Part shown: piece by piece, positions 1 through 13,535 of the stretch
How positions within the stretch are numbered: the stretch's first letter is position 1
Layout: every line of letters begins with the position of its first letter
Origin: Latrodectus hesperus
Lineage: Eukaryota; Arthropoda; Arachnida; Araneae; Theridiidae
Reading direction: 5' to 3'
Assembly: GCA_037975125.1 (NCBI GenBank)
Contig: CM075858.1
Location: 64,237,640 to 64,301,639 of the forward strand
DNA length: 64,000 nucleotides
Notes under the pieces: generated by a model
What the model saw: the letters and a program-made list of their open reading frames with translations, nothing else
Databases searched by the model: none
What the model was told of the DNA's origin: nothing
Translations under genes and position numbers: made by a program

Positions 1-2269
1 CTGAATTTATTTTTGGCTTTTAAAAGTCAAATGTTTATTAAGCAGAAAATGTAATTTAATTCACGCTATTATAGCTATTTTGTTAATTTTAAATATTTTA
101 CTAACATTCAATTTGATATTAGAATCATTGAATAATTTAAATGTCTATATGAAACAACAATGAGGAGAAAATAAAATTTATTGTTCAAATAACAGGAACT
201 AATATTAAATATGTATGCAAATAATTCTCCATGTAAGTATTTAGTTATTATTTACTACATAGTTTTTATATTTGACTTGATTTCTCTGTAGTGTTAAATT
301 ACTATAATCATACAATACATAGAACTTAAGACAAATTACCTTTATCAGAAATGTCTTGAAAATTGGTAATATTATTGAGAATAAATCTGTTTTAAATTAT
401 TTAGAAAAATTATATAAAATTTCAAAACTGACTTATATTAAAATTTACTTAATTAAAATTTCAAAACTGAAATTATTTTCAAAAGTTTTTTTTAATAAAG
501 TATAGAAGCTGAGTTTAATTTAATGTTATAAATGATGAAGATATAAATGTGATTTACTTTTGAGATTTACTTATTATTTTAGATTTACATGTAATTTACA
601 CAAACCACAAGTAAGGACCCCAAAATAATTCTTACTCTTACGTGCATGAAAAAAGCTGGTATGTATACATCATTTCTTAGTGCGTGCTCGGCGATGACTA
701 GGATCAAATATAAAATCTTCTACACTGAATGGATCAACAGATCAAAAATGAAAAATTGCGTAGGTGCGATATTCACTAAATTTGATGAATTTTAAGAAAT
801 ACATGTAGCAAAAGTAAAACTCAGTTTCATAATAATTCATCAGTCATAATAATCACTCATTCAGTCATAATAATTCAGTTTAACAAGTATAGGAAATAGT
901 CATTCAATTAGCATTAGACTATGCTGTCACCCTTAATCTGCGCAATTTCACCATTTGTCGCGATAATAATTCTACACTTCAAGAAATAAATAACTCAGAT
1001 AATACGTCCATTAATACATTAAAAATCCAAGATATTCACCGAGAAATCAAAATATTTTGTTTTTCAAGGTCCGTAAGAGAACAAAGAAGATGAAAGAGCA
1101 GCTAATTTGCATGACAAGCAGCAATAAACAATATCCTCTAAATTATTAACATTCCAGGGTTAAAATTTCATCTGAAAGGTCTCTTTAACAACATAAATTA
1201 AATCACTTGTAAATTTATTGGGACATAGCAGAACAAGGGTAAAAGTATCCACTAACTATTACGCATACCCCAATTAGTTATTTCCAGCCATGGCACATTC
1301 ACCTCGTATTATAAATAATTCCACAGAAGTGAAGCCCTGTGTTCTTGAGAGGAAGGAGGTTCACCAGTACATTGCATCATAGATTGCCTATCCTTTATAT
1401 GGTCTAGTGATTAGAAATACAAACCTCAGTGGACATTTTCTTAAGTAGCCAGATGAGGAGGAATTGCATAACCCTTAGTACATACCAAGCACCTTCTTTT
1501 TCGTTCACTGTTTACAAAAAGGGCTCTACTACTAGAACATGATGGGCCTTAAGTAATTGTAAATTTAAAATAAACTGAAATTTCATGATACAAACTGATT
1601 TGTATCTTCATGAAATACCAAAAATTCCTTGAAGTCTTTTATGCGCATTGATTTAACATCGTGAAGTGAATAGTATAAAGTTCTAAGACATTTTGATAAT
1701 TGCTTAGGACATTTTATAATTGTTATAAGGCGTTTTAATATCTACATGAATCATCTTCAAGGAAGAGTTTTCATAGTTGGTTGGCAAAATTCACATGTGT
1801 TGTGAGGGGAAAATTTAGAATAGTCCCAGCTATCCCCCCGACTGAGTTGCATACAGAAGACAGAAATATAAATATATCTGCTTCATACAACAAAGGTTGA
1901 GACTGAGCCTAAAATTTTAATCTAAGAAGAACATTGTCGTTATCCTAGACAATGGTAAACAGGTGTGTAACATTTATAAGGTAAGTGTTATCAAAAATTT
2001 GATTACAAAAATACTTTATTAAGCATCAATAAAAGTTAAATATCTTTATGGTTTCAACCAGAAATTATTTCTAATATCTTCATAATATATTTTATTAAAT
2101 TCAGAACAATATTCAGATGAATTTAAAGTTGCATGGTTGTTACAGAATCTATATTAATAAAATGGAGCAATAATAGGAAGAGAACTAGACTGACTCAACT
2201 TCTCATCTGAATTCAGTATCATTTGAATGCTCAAAATTCCAATATTTATAAATTTAAATAAACAAACGC
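1..2269. other. AT-rich non-coding DNA
   Basis: No recognisable gene, repeat family or RNA. The part at about 1050-1560 is less AT-biased and more complex in sequence than its surroundings, but it shows no reading frame, tRNA-like box or terminal repeat that would name it. The rest is low-complexity A/T sequence. Confidence 0.6.
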
Positions 2270-2995
2270 CTCGCTTTTCTATGTGAACACACACACACAC
2301 ACATTCCAATTTACTTCTCTGCTGTAATTTCCATCTGCTTCCTGGGAAAACGAGGATGCATTCTCTTTTCGCAATAACCCCTTCCGAAGCAGTTGTAAAT
2401 CTATCCCAACTTGAATATCGGAATAGAAAATTTTTGTACTTTTTTTGTGTGCTATTTCCTTTCCTTTTAAATGTTTAAAGCATTCGGCTTCTCCTCTGGT
2501 CCATAAAACGGCGTTAGTGGGAGGAGTCCTCTTCCAAAAGATAACGAGGAAGAGACCCACGTTTCCCAACCTCTCTTTAAACTTCACCCCGTGTGGCAAA
2601 TCTTCCCTTTAAATGGGAATTTATAGCTTTGGAAATGAGGAAATAACATTCATTCACAGATGTACTCGGCCTCGGCTATGAGCCCTCGAATTTGGAGAAG
2701 GGGACGGCTAGGTGTGATGGAAGTCTAATATGTTACTGCGCCTAAACAGCTTTCGTGTTCCGAAGCCATGTAAATAACTGGGGAGTGGAAGGAATGAGGG
2801 GTGGGGGTGATGGAATCTCTTGCCTGTTATTTGGAAGGGAGCACGAGGAGTGGGTAGAGGGATTCGGAGAGGATAGTGACGTTTATGCTTGCCCATTATT
2901 TGGTATCGGGAGCAGAATGAGCAAGGCGGCACAAATCTGTGTAAATGTCTAGTAGGGGGAGGCAACGTCTCATTTGCTCTGGACTCTTGTTAGGT
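2270..2995. other. GC-richer single-copy island 1
   Basis: A stretch clearly richer in G and C than its flanks, with G-rich runs and a small CA tract near 2288. Two segments at about 2819 and 2888 resemble each other (TTGCC, TTATTTGG, GGGAGCA in the same order), which suggests an old internal duplication with about 69 bp spacing. The short reading frames on both strands match no family I know. It may be a regulatory element; that is inference from composition only. Confidence 0.35.
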
Positions 2996-3654
2996 TGCGC
3001 TAGAAATTTATGGATTAAGGTTAATTTGGAATATAATTTACGCTTTTCTGATTTAAATGTAGTTTGAGTTCCGTCATTATAGTCAGTTTCTGTTTGAATT
3101 TGGGAAATCGTTAGTAGTACAAAAGAGCTTAAATGTAAAGTTTTACAGAGGGAAATAGTTTCAAAATTTCAAGGTTGTTATCAACTTACTTTGATACACA
3201 TCTTCCAATTTAAACGCTTTAACAAATTTAGATTATAATGAAAAATTTCAAAATGTCATTTGTATAAACTCCTATTTTTTCACTTTGTTATATTTTCTGT
3301 AAAATTCGATGCAATATTAAAATTTCTTAAAATAAATGTTTTTAATAATTCAAATGATAGTCTCTCATTTTCATTTATTATTCATAACTTAAATTCTTAA
3401 GGATAAAGAGAGCAAGGTCCTTATAATTTCAGGTTTAAGAAAAGTAATTAAAGTCTGACATACATTATGTGTATTAAGATACTACTCTTGTTTTTATAAA
3501 ATAAAATTTTCATTTTACTGTTACACCATGTATGTATGTATTAGATCCTGGGAATAAATTAATAGTGATCGGTATTGCTTTCTATTTTTAAATAGGGCCA
3601 ATTTAAAAATTAGTAGCTGTTTAAAGTGAATTTTGAACTGCATCAAAATTTCAT

Positions 3655-3735
3655 AATCGAAGTAGGAATCGAATCCACGAACCGATGATAGGATTAGCTC
3701 ATCACTCACCACTCTGGAACTAGCTTAATACAGTA
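3655..3735 (-). repeat. tRNA-derived SINE head, relic
   Basis: On the minus strand a degenerate box B (GATTCGATTCC) follows a GAGTGG-containing A-box-like segment. The sequence just upstream of box B (GGTTCGTG) resembles the copies at about 20.9 and 52.3 kb. Only the tRNA-like part is recognisable. Confidence 0.4.
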
Positions 3736-4429
3736 ATCTCAGGATAGTATTTTAGACCTTAGCCACTAACAAAGAGCGTACTATTATGCAAAATTATTTA
3801 TTAAAATATAATTACTTAATTATGATAAAAAAGACAATTTACAACAATAAATTCAAATTAGTCAGTATATGCGTTAGTTTATTAAATGAATAAATTTTGT
3901 AACTAAAACGTTTTATTTCATTTGATAATAATTTTTGATCTTTATGTATTTCTAGGCAGCTAGGTCAAATGTTACTTGAGAATCATGAATTAATATTAGT
4001 GGCATCAACTCGCTCATTTTGAGTTAATATTTAATAAATTTTCAACTGTATTTCTTGAACAAATTATCCATGTATATGACTTAGTATTCACCTGAAAGAT
4101 TTTTCACAAAATGCAATATTAATAATCATTAAAACGCAATATTGTATTTAATAATTTGAGAATTGTATAAGATTATATTTCTATTAAGCACATACACACA
4201 TATTCCTAAATTAAAGGTACCTTAATAGGGACGTGAAAATTTCCATGAAGTATATCAAGATTGTCTTCATGAGAAAAAATGATATTTTTTTGACGTATAA
4301 GAAATCAATAAAAAATTTTTTACGTAAATAAAAAATCTAATTCAGATTAGGAAATTTTCTCTATGCTAAAGCTTAATTTTACTTCTATGCAATGATAACA
4401 TCTTATATCTTTTGAACTATTAGCCTTTT

Positions 4430-4520
4430 GTTAAACAGATCCTGAATTTGAGTCCAGTATCAAGTGCGGATGTTTTTTGCCGTTTGAAATCCACTTTAAA
4501 CTCCAGGTTCGCTAGTAAAA
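4430..4520 (+). repeat. SINE fragment, relic
   Basis: After a degenerate box B (TTTGAGTCC) come GGATGTTT and then AAATCCACTTTAAAC, in the same order and spacing as in the minus-strand copy at 52170-52325. This shared post-box region makes it a diverged member of the same SINE family. No target-site duplication was found. Confidence 0.45.
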
Positions 4521-5979
4521 CTATTTTTCATATTAAAAAATAATCAATGAGTGATAATTTTTTGCGCTTTTTGCTTTGTTATTTTGTATACATTATTAAT
4601 CTTATCTCTCATATATATATCAAATTAACAAAATCATACCTTATAAATTCTAATTCGTATTTGTAAAAAGATCCCTTTAATTTAAAATGAATTTAATGAT
4701 CACGTTTATGAAATTAAAAGTGAATATATAAAAGTTGAAATAAGGACATTTAATTCAAATTTTAACGATGATAATTATATCATTTTAGGAATTTTACGTC
4801 CTTTTAAATTTAAAGACGTATTTTCAATGAGTTGAACACACAATAAATGTACACATGTTGCCGTTGTTGTATTTGTATGAATTAAATTCGCCTGTGTTTG
4901 CAAATTAAAATTTCAGAAAAATAGATAACTAACATTACAGCTGTAATTGTTTGATGCCAATATACAATTCAACTGTAATGAAATGATGATGCCTTATTTT
5001 TATTGTCTGACACATGAGAATATAATTCCGCTAATCAATTAATGTATTTGTAAATTAAGTTAGTCATCACCTACTGTTGTTTATAAAAGTTTTATTTGGT
5101 TTTAGAGGTTGTTAAATATTTAATACATAAGTATAATTATGTACTTTTTTTTCTAAACTCTTAGATGCATACTATGGAAAACTAAATTAAAATTAATGTG
5201 ACTTTTATCAATAAAAAATGTAAGGTTGTTAATTTAAAACTCATAAATTTGGTATTTTATAGTATAAATTTTTAAAAGCACATTTTTATTGTGAAAAACA
5301 TTTGTTTTTCTCATTATAAGTATATGGATTGGAAATAAAATTATTTGAAAAAAAAAATTATTTTCATAATCTTACCACCAATTTTAATGACATATTTTTT
5401 TTTATCTCTGATAATATAATACTTAATTTGAATTCAAACAATTTTGAGTTAATACAAATGATTTGTATACTTTTAATTACCTTCATCAAATATTTGGGTT
5501 AAATATATTTTTATAAAAAATTTAGTCCAATTTTTTTATTATCAAGATTTAAATCTAATATACATGTGCAAAATACACTCAGTTTTTTTTCTTCTTAAAT
5601 TCTAATAAAAATGCCTTATTTCTTAAGAGTATTAGTTCAAAGTTGTTAAACTTAATTATTAATAAAAAAACTTCATTAAAGCGAAATTGATTAATTTTAA
5701 TTTGACAAGATGTGTAGAATATGTATGTCTTGGAAGCGAAAGGCTATTAAAAAGAGAAAAAAATCCTCTTGTAATCGTACGGCTAGCGAGCTTCAGAGAA
5801 AAACAAATAAAGGAAAAAAAACTCCCATTACGAAACTCTCTACATTTAATAAGACACGAAAGTGAAAAAAATCCTTACGGTAGCAAAATAAGAAAATAAA
5901 AAAGAGAAAGTGTTAAAAAAATTTGAGGTGGCAAGGGGAAAAAATGGACTGTTCATAACGTTGGAAATAAATAAATAAT
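4521..5979. other. AT-rich non-coding DNA
   Basis: Low-complexity A/T sequence with short homopolymer runs. Nothing recognised. Confidence 0.6.
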
Positions 5980-6560
5980 AAAAAATTCCCTGTCATGGCT
6001 CCACCTCTTCCAACCCCTTTAACTGTCAATCAAATCAGCCGACTCCTCCCAAGAGAGAGCATATCACGTGATGCAATCCCCACCCACAAACGATACCAAG
6101 AAAAAAAAAGAGCGAACAAAGACACGTATGAAAAAAAAAGAGCTCTTGGGAAGCGGCAGAGAGGATGGAGAGCAGGGAAAAGCTGAGGGAGAGGGAAATT
6201 CAGAAAGGGAAAACCATTTATTTCTGTAGTCCGTAGTCCCGATGGGAGAAAGAAGGAGAAATCGACCATTGATTCACTAACCACACTTGCTGAGGGGTGT
6301 GGTCGGGGAGGGGGTACACACAGGACGTACTGACGTGCAGGGGATACACCGGGGGAGAGTGTATCTTTCTGATATCTGCACCAAAGACGGCAATATTGAT
6401 TCCGAACGGTGGGTTTGAGGTAGAGAAGTTGAGGGAGGGGATAAGTCTATACTTGAGATTTTGCTTCAGTACCTTCTGAAGGAAAAGAGGAAGAACTGTT
6501 CTGGGGAAAATATAGGAATCGGGTAAAGAGAAGGGGTAGGTGAGAATATTTTCATGCTGG
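5980..6560. other. GC-richer single-copy island 2
   Basis: This block begins with a pyrimidine-rich segment and becomes strongly purine-rich. It contains the palindrome ATCACGTGAT (6061-6070), an E-box core of the kind bound by bHLH-Zip factors. A minus-strand frame of 146 codons crosses it but has no recognisable domain and a low-complexity N-terminus, so I do not call it a gene. Regulatory function is possible and untested. Confidence 0.35.
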
Positions 6561-7146
6561 AAATATTGGGAATTTTCGCTGTTGAAAATTTTTTTTCTCT
6601 TATTCTCCTTCTTCAACGAAGTTTTTGTGTTGAAAAGGAAATGAATTTGCTTTTCCACAGAGTGGGAATAGACAACTAATAGATTTGAGTGCTGGGGAGA
6701 AATCAGAAGTTTACTAAGAATGTGATTTCTTTTGAGCGTTTTTTTTATTTCCCGTCTGTTTTTTCATTCGTTATTCTCTTTATAGTTTTAGACACTTTTC
6801 TCGAATGTGAAGAATTTTATTTGTTTTTGTGAAGCAAGATACAACTCTTTAGTAACATATTCTGTTACTAGTTTGCTTTTACTCATTTAACGATATGAAA
6901 TTTTTTATGTATAAAGTTTTAATTTTATTAATACTTACACAACATAAAAATGCATGCATTGTGCTTAGAGTTTTAAAGTGTAATGTATCACAAAACCCCT
7001 AAATAGTTCATATTTCTTGAATGATATAATTAATAAAAATTTTACTTGCCATGAAAAATTTCCTAGAAAATTTTTTTAAATGTAATACAGACACGCAATT
7101 TTGTTAATGCTAATTTAAAATAAAATAAAATAAATTACTAATGGTG

Positions 7147-7882
7147 ATAGCGCGCGCGGTTAACGAACATAATCTGTTACAAGTTTATGTTCGCTATCTG
7201 AATTTTTCGCTAACTTATCATCGATTTACCAAAGGTTTTTTTGTGAAATTGATTAATTTATTCTGAAGACTGTAAAAATGAAATTGAAAAAAGTATGTAT
7301 AATTTCTTATTAAGTTTATAGAAAAAAATCATACATATAGTCTTGAATATTAGTTCTTTTCATCTTTTTGCTTATTAATTGTTAAAGAACATGTGCAATG
7401 TCGAATGCTTTTCTTTCTTTTTCAGGATTTTCCGGAACTAATTAAAAACATTGTCGTTGTAAAGTGATTAATAACATTGTTGTTGTTACCATCTGGAATT
7501 CGTTATTCAAGATTACGTATGCGATAGTGAACAAACAAAGAGGGGGAGGGAAAGAACGCTCAAAATGAAATCAGTTTCAGTTTTGAATGAAATCAAAACT
7601 AAAACTGATGGCCTCTATTTTGGCTATAAATTTTTATTCGTAAAACTTTTTCCCATTATAGAACTTTGAAGTTCAATAGGCAAGTAACATAATTCAAGAG
7701 CGATGAAAAACGATTTTTTATTTTTTGGGTTTGGCAACACTGCATATAATACTCAGAGAGCCGAAAAATGTTCGTTCGAATTCGTTTAAGTTCGTTATCC
7801 GAATATGTGTTCGTTGTTCTAATAATAAAAATTTTTCGTTAAAGTGTTCGTTGTCCGATTTGTTCACAATCCGAAATGCTTA
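7147..7882. mobile_element. Tigger/pogo-like non-autonomous DNA transposon, degraded
   Basis: The left end carries GGTTAACGAACATAATC followed by GTTCGCTATCTGAATTTTTCGC. The right end carries, inverted, repeated TTCGTTATCCGA-type units and finishes GCTTATTAACC, so both ends read GGTTAA inward. Alternating AACGAAC / GTTCGTTATCCGAA modules are typical of pogo/Tigger terminal repeats. The interior of about 600 bp has no transposase frame but contains a strong hairpin at 7570-7609. The exact ends and the TA duplication are uncertain because the ends have diverged. Confidence 0.55.
7570..7609. repeat. Hairpin inside the Tigger-like element
   Basis: ATCAGTTTCAGTTTTGA is followed by a 6-base loop and a nearly perfect inverted copy ending CAAAACTAAAACTGAT. 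It lies near the middle of the non-autonomous element, so it may be an internal subterminal repeat or a regulatory hairpin. Confidence 0.7.
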
Positions 7883-9599
7883 TTAACCAATCATCCTCTC
7901 TATATTTAGAAATAGAAAAGGAAATTTATCAATAATTTAGTCAAAATTTCTGTGTTTTATAGTCAATAACTTCTTCCATCAATCGGGAAAGGATTCATGT
8001 TTAATATTTTCTTTTAAAAGTAAACCAAACATTTAATTTTATCAATATTTTTTTATTCAATATAAAAATATACCCACAGTTTAGAGTTGCAAAATATAAT
8101 GTCTCTAAATTATCAGAATTTGATGCAACAGATTTAATATTAGGTATACTTATAATTGTCTCATGTCACGAAAGTAAAATAAATATTATGTTTTTAATGT
8201 TTATTTGTCATACGATTGCATGCTTTAGTTATAGATTAAAAAATACAAAGTATCACAAAATCACTAAAATAATAAGAAATTCAAAGAATTATTATCAATA
8301 AAAAGCTTGCTTCTACTTATAATAGCGCAATGATTTTCCTATGAGTGAAAAAAGTATTTGGCTTTATTACTATTTGTTTAATATAAAGCCGTTTCCATTA
8401 TTTAAAGCTTTAAAATATATCACTAAATTAAAATTTTTAAGTAACTCATTTTGTAGGTGGTTTGCTTTTATTTGTCAATAAATATTTTTATGCTTGACGT
8501 TTCTCTCTCTCTCTCTTTCCTATAAATAAACATTTACTTTTGCTTACATTTATTTTATATGTAATTACACGTATTACCTGGCGTACAAAATTTTACGTAT
8601 CAATGAGGCTAAAAGTTCCTAAAATCGAAACGCAATAATTCTTTAGCACTTAAATAAATTAAAGTAGAATGAAAATGTGATTAATTTGCATTTTTAAATC
8701 TTTTTTGTGAAAGGATATAATTTTATAGCCTTTAATTAAAGATCTCAAATTTTAAGTACAATTTTTTGTGTTAAGCAAAAAGAGATTAAGATGCTATTAT
8801 TCTAAGTACATTTGACTTAAAAACAATGATATTGATATGTTTTCTTAAGAAAAGCTAAAGTAGAGTTAATATTACAACCTTATAATAGCTTATGTTTTGA
8901 ATATGGATTGATAGTTTTTTGCATTTTATTTCATAAAGTATATCTTAATACAATTTTACATCATGAAAAGTAATAGTAGTTTATTAACAAATCATTTTAA
9001 GCTCTAAATTATTCATCATATTATCGTTTAATGAATTTCGACATTATAAGTGCATAGAATTCAGTTATTATTTTATTATTCTTACCCTGAATGATTAATT
9101 TTGAACCACAGGTTAAACGAAGAGTTCAATATAATAAATGATGTTTTATTATTTATATACATGAAAAACTTAGTTAAAAATAAATATAAATTAAATTTAT
9201 TAGTATATTAATTACATATAAAATAAGTTGTACATTAATACGGTGATAAGAATAATTTATTGAATAATATTCACAAGTTGAGGAAAATTAATCTTTCTTC
9301 TGTTAATTGAGAACTTCAATAACTTCATTATAATAAAACAAAACCATTCAAAAGTAGTTCAGTGGAAATAAACATGATTTCAATAACTTAAATTTCAAAA
9401 TAATTTGATTAATATTTAATACATTCAAATATTAAAAACTTCAATCATTATCTTTTAGACACTGTTAATTCAATAATTATATTTAAAAAAATTGTTGGCT
9501 TATTAAAATCCTCACAAAATTGAGTAATAAGTTCACAAGTTAGAAAAAATTCAATTTTATACCACACTTATTTTTGTTTGTTTTTGAAAAAAAAAATAA
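7883..9599. other. AT-rich non-coding DNA
   Basis: Only a short TC microsatellite (about 8501-8517) stands out. No coding, RNA or transposon signal seen. Confidence 0.6.
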
Positions 9600-9930
9600 G
9601 CCATTGGAAATGATGTATCAGTAGCTCCGGCTTAAACTCCAAGTTCAAATTTCATTGCTTTTGCTTCCAGTTGTTCCTCACCAACTTATCACTTTCCACT
9701 TCGTTGAAAACCGTTAGAGCCAAGTCGTAAATAAAATCAGAAGCATCGCGGAGAAAAACTAAGAGCTGGAAAAAGAAAAAAAAATCTCCACCAGCTCTTT
9801 GGACTATAAGAGTCGTCTCTCTGCACTTTCTTTCGAAAATGATACATCAACGTAATGAGCAGAAAGTCACCAAAGATAAGAGTTTCGAAACTTGTTTTTT
9901 TCCGCTGACTGAAAACAAGTTTATTTGAAA
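9600..9930. other. GC-richer island 3 with two hairpins
   Basis: A more complex segment within AT-rich DNA. It holds two perfect inverted repeats. AAGAGCTGG at 9761-9769 pairs with CCAGCTCTT at 9791-9799. AAACTTGTTTT at 9888-9898 pairs with AAAACAAGTTT at 9912-9922. No reading frame of note. Confidence 0.45.
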
Positions 9931-11449
9931 TGTGTCTAGAGATTTCTTTTTATTTAACGAAACGTACAGTCCAGATTTATTACCCATGGTAGAAGATTTG
10001 AAAAAAATGAATCAAGTACTTAAATAATAAAAGAAAATATATTTGATGATTGTTGTTCACATAAACTCATTTATGAAAGAAATTGTGTAGTGTTTGATTT
10101 TTTTCTTTATTGATTATTGGAGGAATTTTATTGGTTATTTTAACTTAAACAAATATAAAGTATGCCTTATTCCTAGTGATAATGATATATGCATGAGTAG
10201 TAAGATTTTTAGTATTTTCTTACACGTACACATTTTGATAATGTAGTATTTAATAACAGCAACAGCAAATTTTTTGAAAACATTTTTTATATTTGACCAT
10301 TTTCTAATAATAGCTCGAGTAACGGTTAGTAATAAAATAATATTTTTAAAACGTTATCGCAAAAAAGGAACATTTTGATCGTATTCCTGTATAGTTAGTA
10401 AAAACTTTTGTAATTCTAAAATTATGCTATATATTCTTCATTTGTTTTTGATAAGTATATATGTATAAGTGTTTATAAGGAATTGTAATTATATTAATTT
10501 TTTAAATAAATAAACCCATCATTGAATTACTTAACTTTTTATTAGTAAAGTTTAAGCTATTATTTGCAGATTACATAATTTATATTAGAGTTTTATCTTT
10601 TCATATTTTTGCTACTTGAATTATATTCGCAAATTTATTGAAAAAAGAACCTTAACAACTTATTGACAGTTATTTCTGATTATTAGGTTTGAATTTTCTC
10701 TTTATTGAAATATAAATATGAATATATAAATATGTATGCATGAAATATAAATAAATATTGAAATATAAAGTTTTTTTTAACTTAAATGAAAATTTTTATG
10801 AAAATTATATTTTTATGAATAAGGTATAAGACAAGGCATTAAAAATTATTAATGTTTCTTAAAAAGCACTGCTTACACAAGCAAAAGAAATAAATATCAC
10901 GAAAATAAATTTTTTCCATAATCAATAAAATTTTCCTACATATTTATAGATTAATTTTTTTTGACAAAGTGTAAAGATCACGGCTTTGTTGATAACTTTG
11001 ATAAAATTATGAGAGGCCTTTAAATATTGTACAAAGTTTTTCTGTAACTTTACAGGAAAAAACCTGAAAAATAAATCTTAAATTAAAGGTTGTTATATTT
11101 ATTAAAATAAAATTATAATAAATATAACATATGCCTAAATTTAGCATTTACCATGTATAAAAAATTTCCATAATAAAAATTATTGCAAAATTTTAATTTA
11201 TAAATGCGAAATAAAAAGATAAGAAATAAATAATTTTTGAAAATATGAGATGAAGAGTTTGAGTTTCCTTGAAAATGCATAGTATATTGAAGATTAAAGT
11301 TAGAGCTAAATATTTTACCGGTAGAATCTGACATGACGATTTTTATGATTATTTAGAGATAAAAATATTATCAAATAAAAAGCCTAAGAGCTATGGTTAA
11401 TAAAGGTTTTGTTACTCTTAATGGAAAGTAGTGTTTCTAATCCATATCT
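9931..11449. other. AT-rich non-coding DNA
   Basis: Low-complexity A/T sequence, including AAATATAA-type near-repeats around 10700-10770. Nothing else recognised. Confidence 0.6.
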
Positions 11450-11599
11450 GATGATAATCTATTCAGTTCAATAATAGTGGCGTGGGCATATGAAATAGGA
11501 ATAGACCTCAATGTTCAAGAGAAATGAACCACTGGATTTGATTAGTTTCTCTATTATTTTATCACACGTGGGCTAATTAGACAAAACTTATGATTGAAA

Positions 11600-11705
11600 A
11601 TGGATCCTGAACAACCAGAACCATGCCGGAGCCGGCGTTTAATCACATGACCTATTAAAAGCCAGAGTACTAATCATTTGTCTGCCAGCTTGGTAGAAAC
11701 TGTTA
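11600..11705 (-). repeat. tRNA-derived SINE head, relic
   Basis: Read on the minus strand, an A-box-like region (AAGCTGGCAGACAAATGATTA) precedes a segment ending CCGGCTCCGGCATGG. The latter matches the acceptor-proximal end and the ATGG start of the post-tRNA region in the better copies at 34.8 and 42.8 kb. Box B itself has decayed. Confidence 0.35.
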
Positions 11706-12199
11706 GAAATGAAAAGAATATTGGTTCTGGGACATTTGTTAGAAAATGCTAGTGTATGGCACAGATTTTTAACTCATAATAATGTCTAACCCAGTCAGTA
11801 CAAAATCGAATGAATGAGGATTGAAGAACAAAAATATTTTTGTTAATAAATAATCGAAAAAAATTAATTTGAATTGAAAAATGATTTGCCTACAGAAGGA
11901 AGATGAAAATATAAAATTAAATAGTAGAAATAGGAAGACAGAAATTATATTAACTTGGAATGAAGTCATGTAAATATTAATCCCAAGCAAAACCGTTCAG
12001 ATAAGAAGTAGAATATGGGCCCTGCTGTAAGTTCTATAATATGATGATAATATATTACAAATTGACACCATAAGCAGATATAAATCACAATTTTTTTCAA
12101 ATATGAATTACCAAATAACTTCTTCAATGAGAGTGCGATGAAAAACTATAAACATCTTCAGTTTGAAGAATTTTGAGTAATACAAAATTGTTCTGAAGT

Positions 12200-12530
12200 A
12201 AAGTTAACTTAGATGTGTGTGATGGTTTCACGAACCTGTCGTTTACAGGATCGTACAGTAATAGCAAAATATCTTCTTTTTTTACGACAGATTTATTTTA
12301 CATTAACAAACATAACATTAATTATAGACACAAACATAAATTTAGATGGTTCTTTTTACATTATTCGAAACACATGTATTTTCCATTGCCTGGAAGCGGT
12401 ACCTCCGCTACCACTCATCTTTACACAACCCCACCGTTCCTCTCGCTCCGACACACTCCCACTATGCCTCTTGTGTCCCTTACATCCGCACATAACGAAA
12501 TCGAAAGTTCTCGTCTGTTAAGTGCTTGAT
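12200..12530. other. Pyrimidine-rich complex segment, unidentified
   Basis: Two overlapping plus-strand frames of just over 100 codons cross this segment, but neither shows a domain. The second half is C/T-rich. It may be a fragment of an unidentified repeat or a regulatory island. Confidence 0.25.
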
Positions 12531-13199
12531 TTTCACAATGTGTAACCTCTGAAGCAATAAAATTTATACGAAGGCTGCTATTGTATTTAAATTTTAGTAT
12601 AAAAAATAAATTAATAATTATATATTATAAATATGTTCGTAAAATTATTACATTTAAATAAATTTTTTTGAGGAAATCTCCAAAATATCAAATATCTTAC
12701 TTTTAACATTAAGAGTGAATATGACTCTTAAAATTTTATGCACCTTAAGTTTGTAATTACTTTGATTTAACTGTTTTATTTAAGAAATGTCATGTCTTCT
12801 TTTATACTTTTTTGTTAACCAACTTTTATTTCATTTCGTCATTAAGAGGTTTAAGTTTTTATATAAATTTCATCCTGCAAGATTGTAATTAAATACTCAT
12901 AGCCATTCCAAATAAATAATTTGAAAAATAATAAAATTAATTTATTGATTTAACATTATACATTATGTTACTTTATACTTTAATACTATCTAAAATTAAA
13001 AAAACAAATATTTAAAGCAATATTCGGTTTCACATTGAAATGCCTTCTAAATCAAATCTTTTTTTAAATCCTTAAAAACAATATTTAATTATTTTATCTC
13101 TAATATAAACTCAAAAATTTTTAACACGTATATATTTATATAAAAAACAATTCAATTGAAAAGAAATAAAAACTTATATCGAAAAATTTTCGTTTAAGC

Positions 13200-13535
13200 A
13201 TCCTCTAAGTCATACAATCATGTTACATGTATAAGAAAACAATTTTCTAATTCTTTCCTCGGCAGAAAAATAAAAATGATAAAAATAAAAGTAATCTGAT
13301 CGGACTTGGGTCGTTTTGGTAGGAGAAAGCAGAAAGAGACGAAGGTGAAGTTGATTATCTTTCCTTAGGAAATAAAAGATTGCAGCGGAAATAGGGGGGT
13401 GGAGTACGATTAAAAGGAACAAGAAGATGTGTATCATCCAAATCTTGAAATGACTGCTATAGAGGATGGAAAAAGAGGAGAATTGTATTTTATTTTTATT
13501 TGAGAAAGGAAAGTATGCTGGAAACTTGAGTGTGG
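13200..13535. other. Purine-rich island, unidentified
   Basis: A G/A-rich block between AT-rich flanks, without a convincing reading frame or repeat signature. It is similar in character to the other GC-richer islands in this window. Confidence 0.3.

Noticed and set aside
6218..6658. 146-codon minus-strand frame
   Set aside because: No domain, low-complexity start and no supporting neighbours; likely chance in a purine-rich block.
12213..12529. Two overlapping frames of just over 100 codons
   Set aside because: No domain in either; composition follows a pyrimidine-rich tract.
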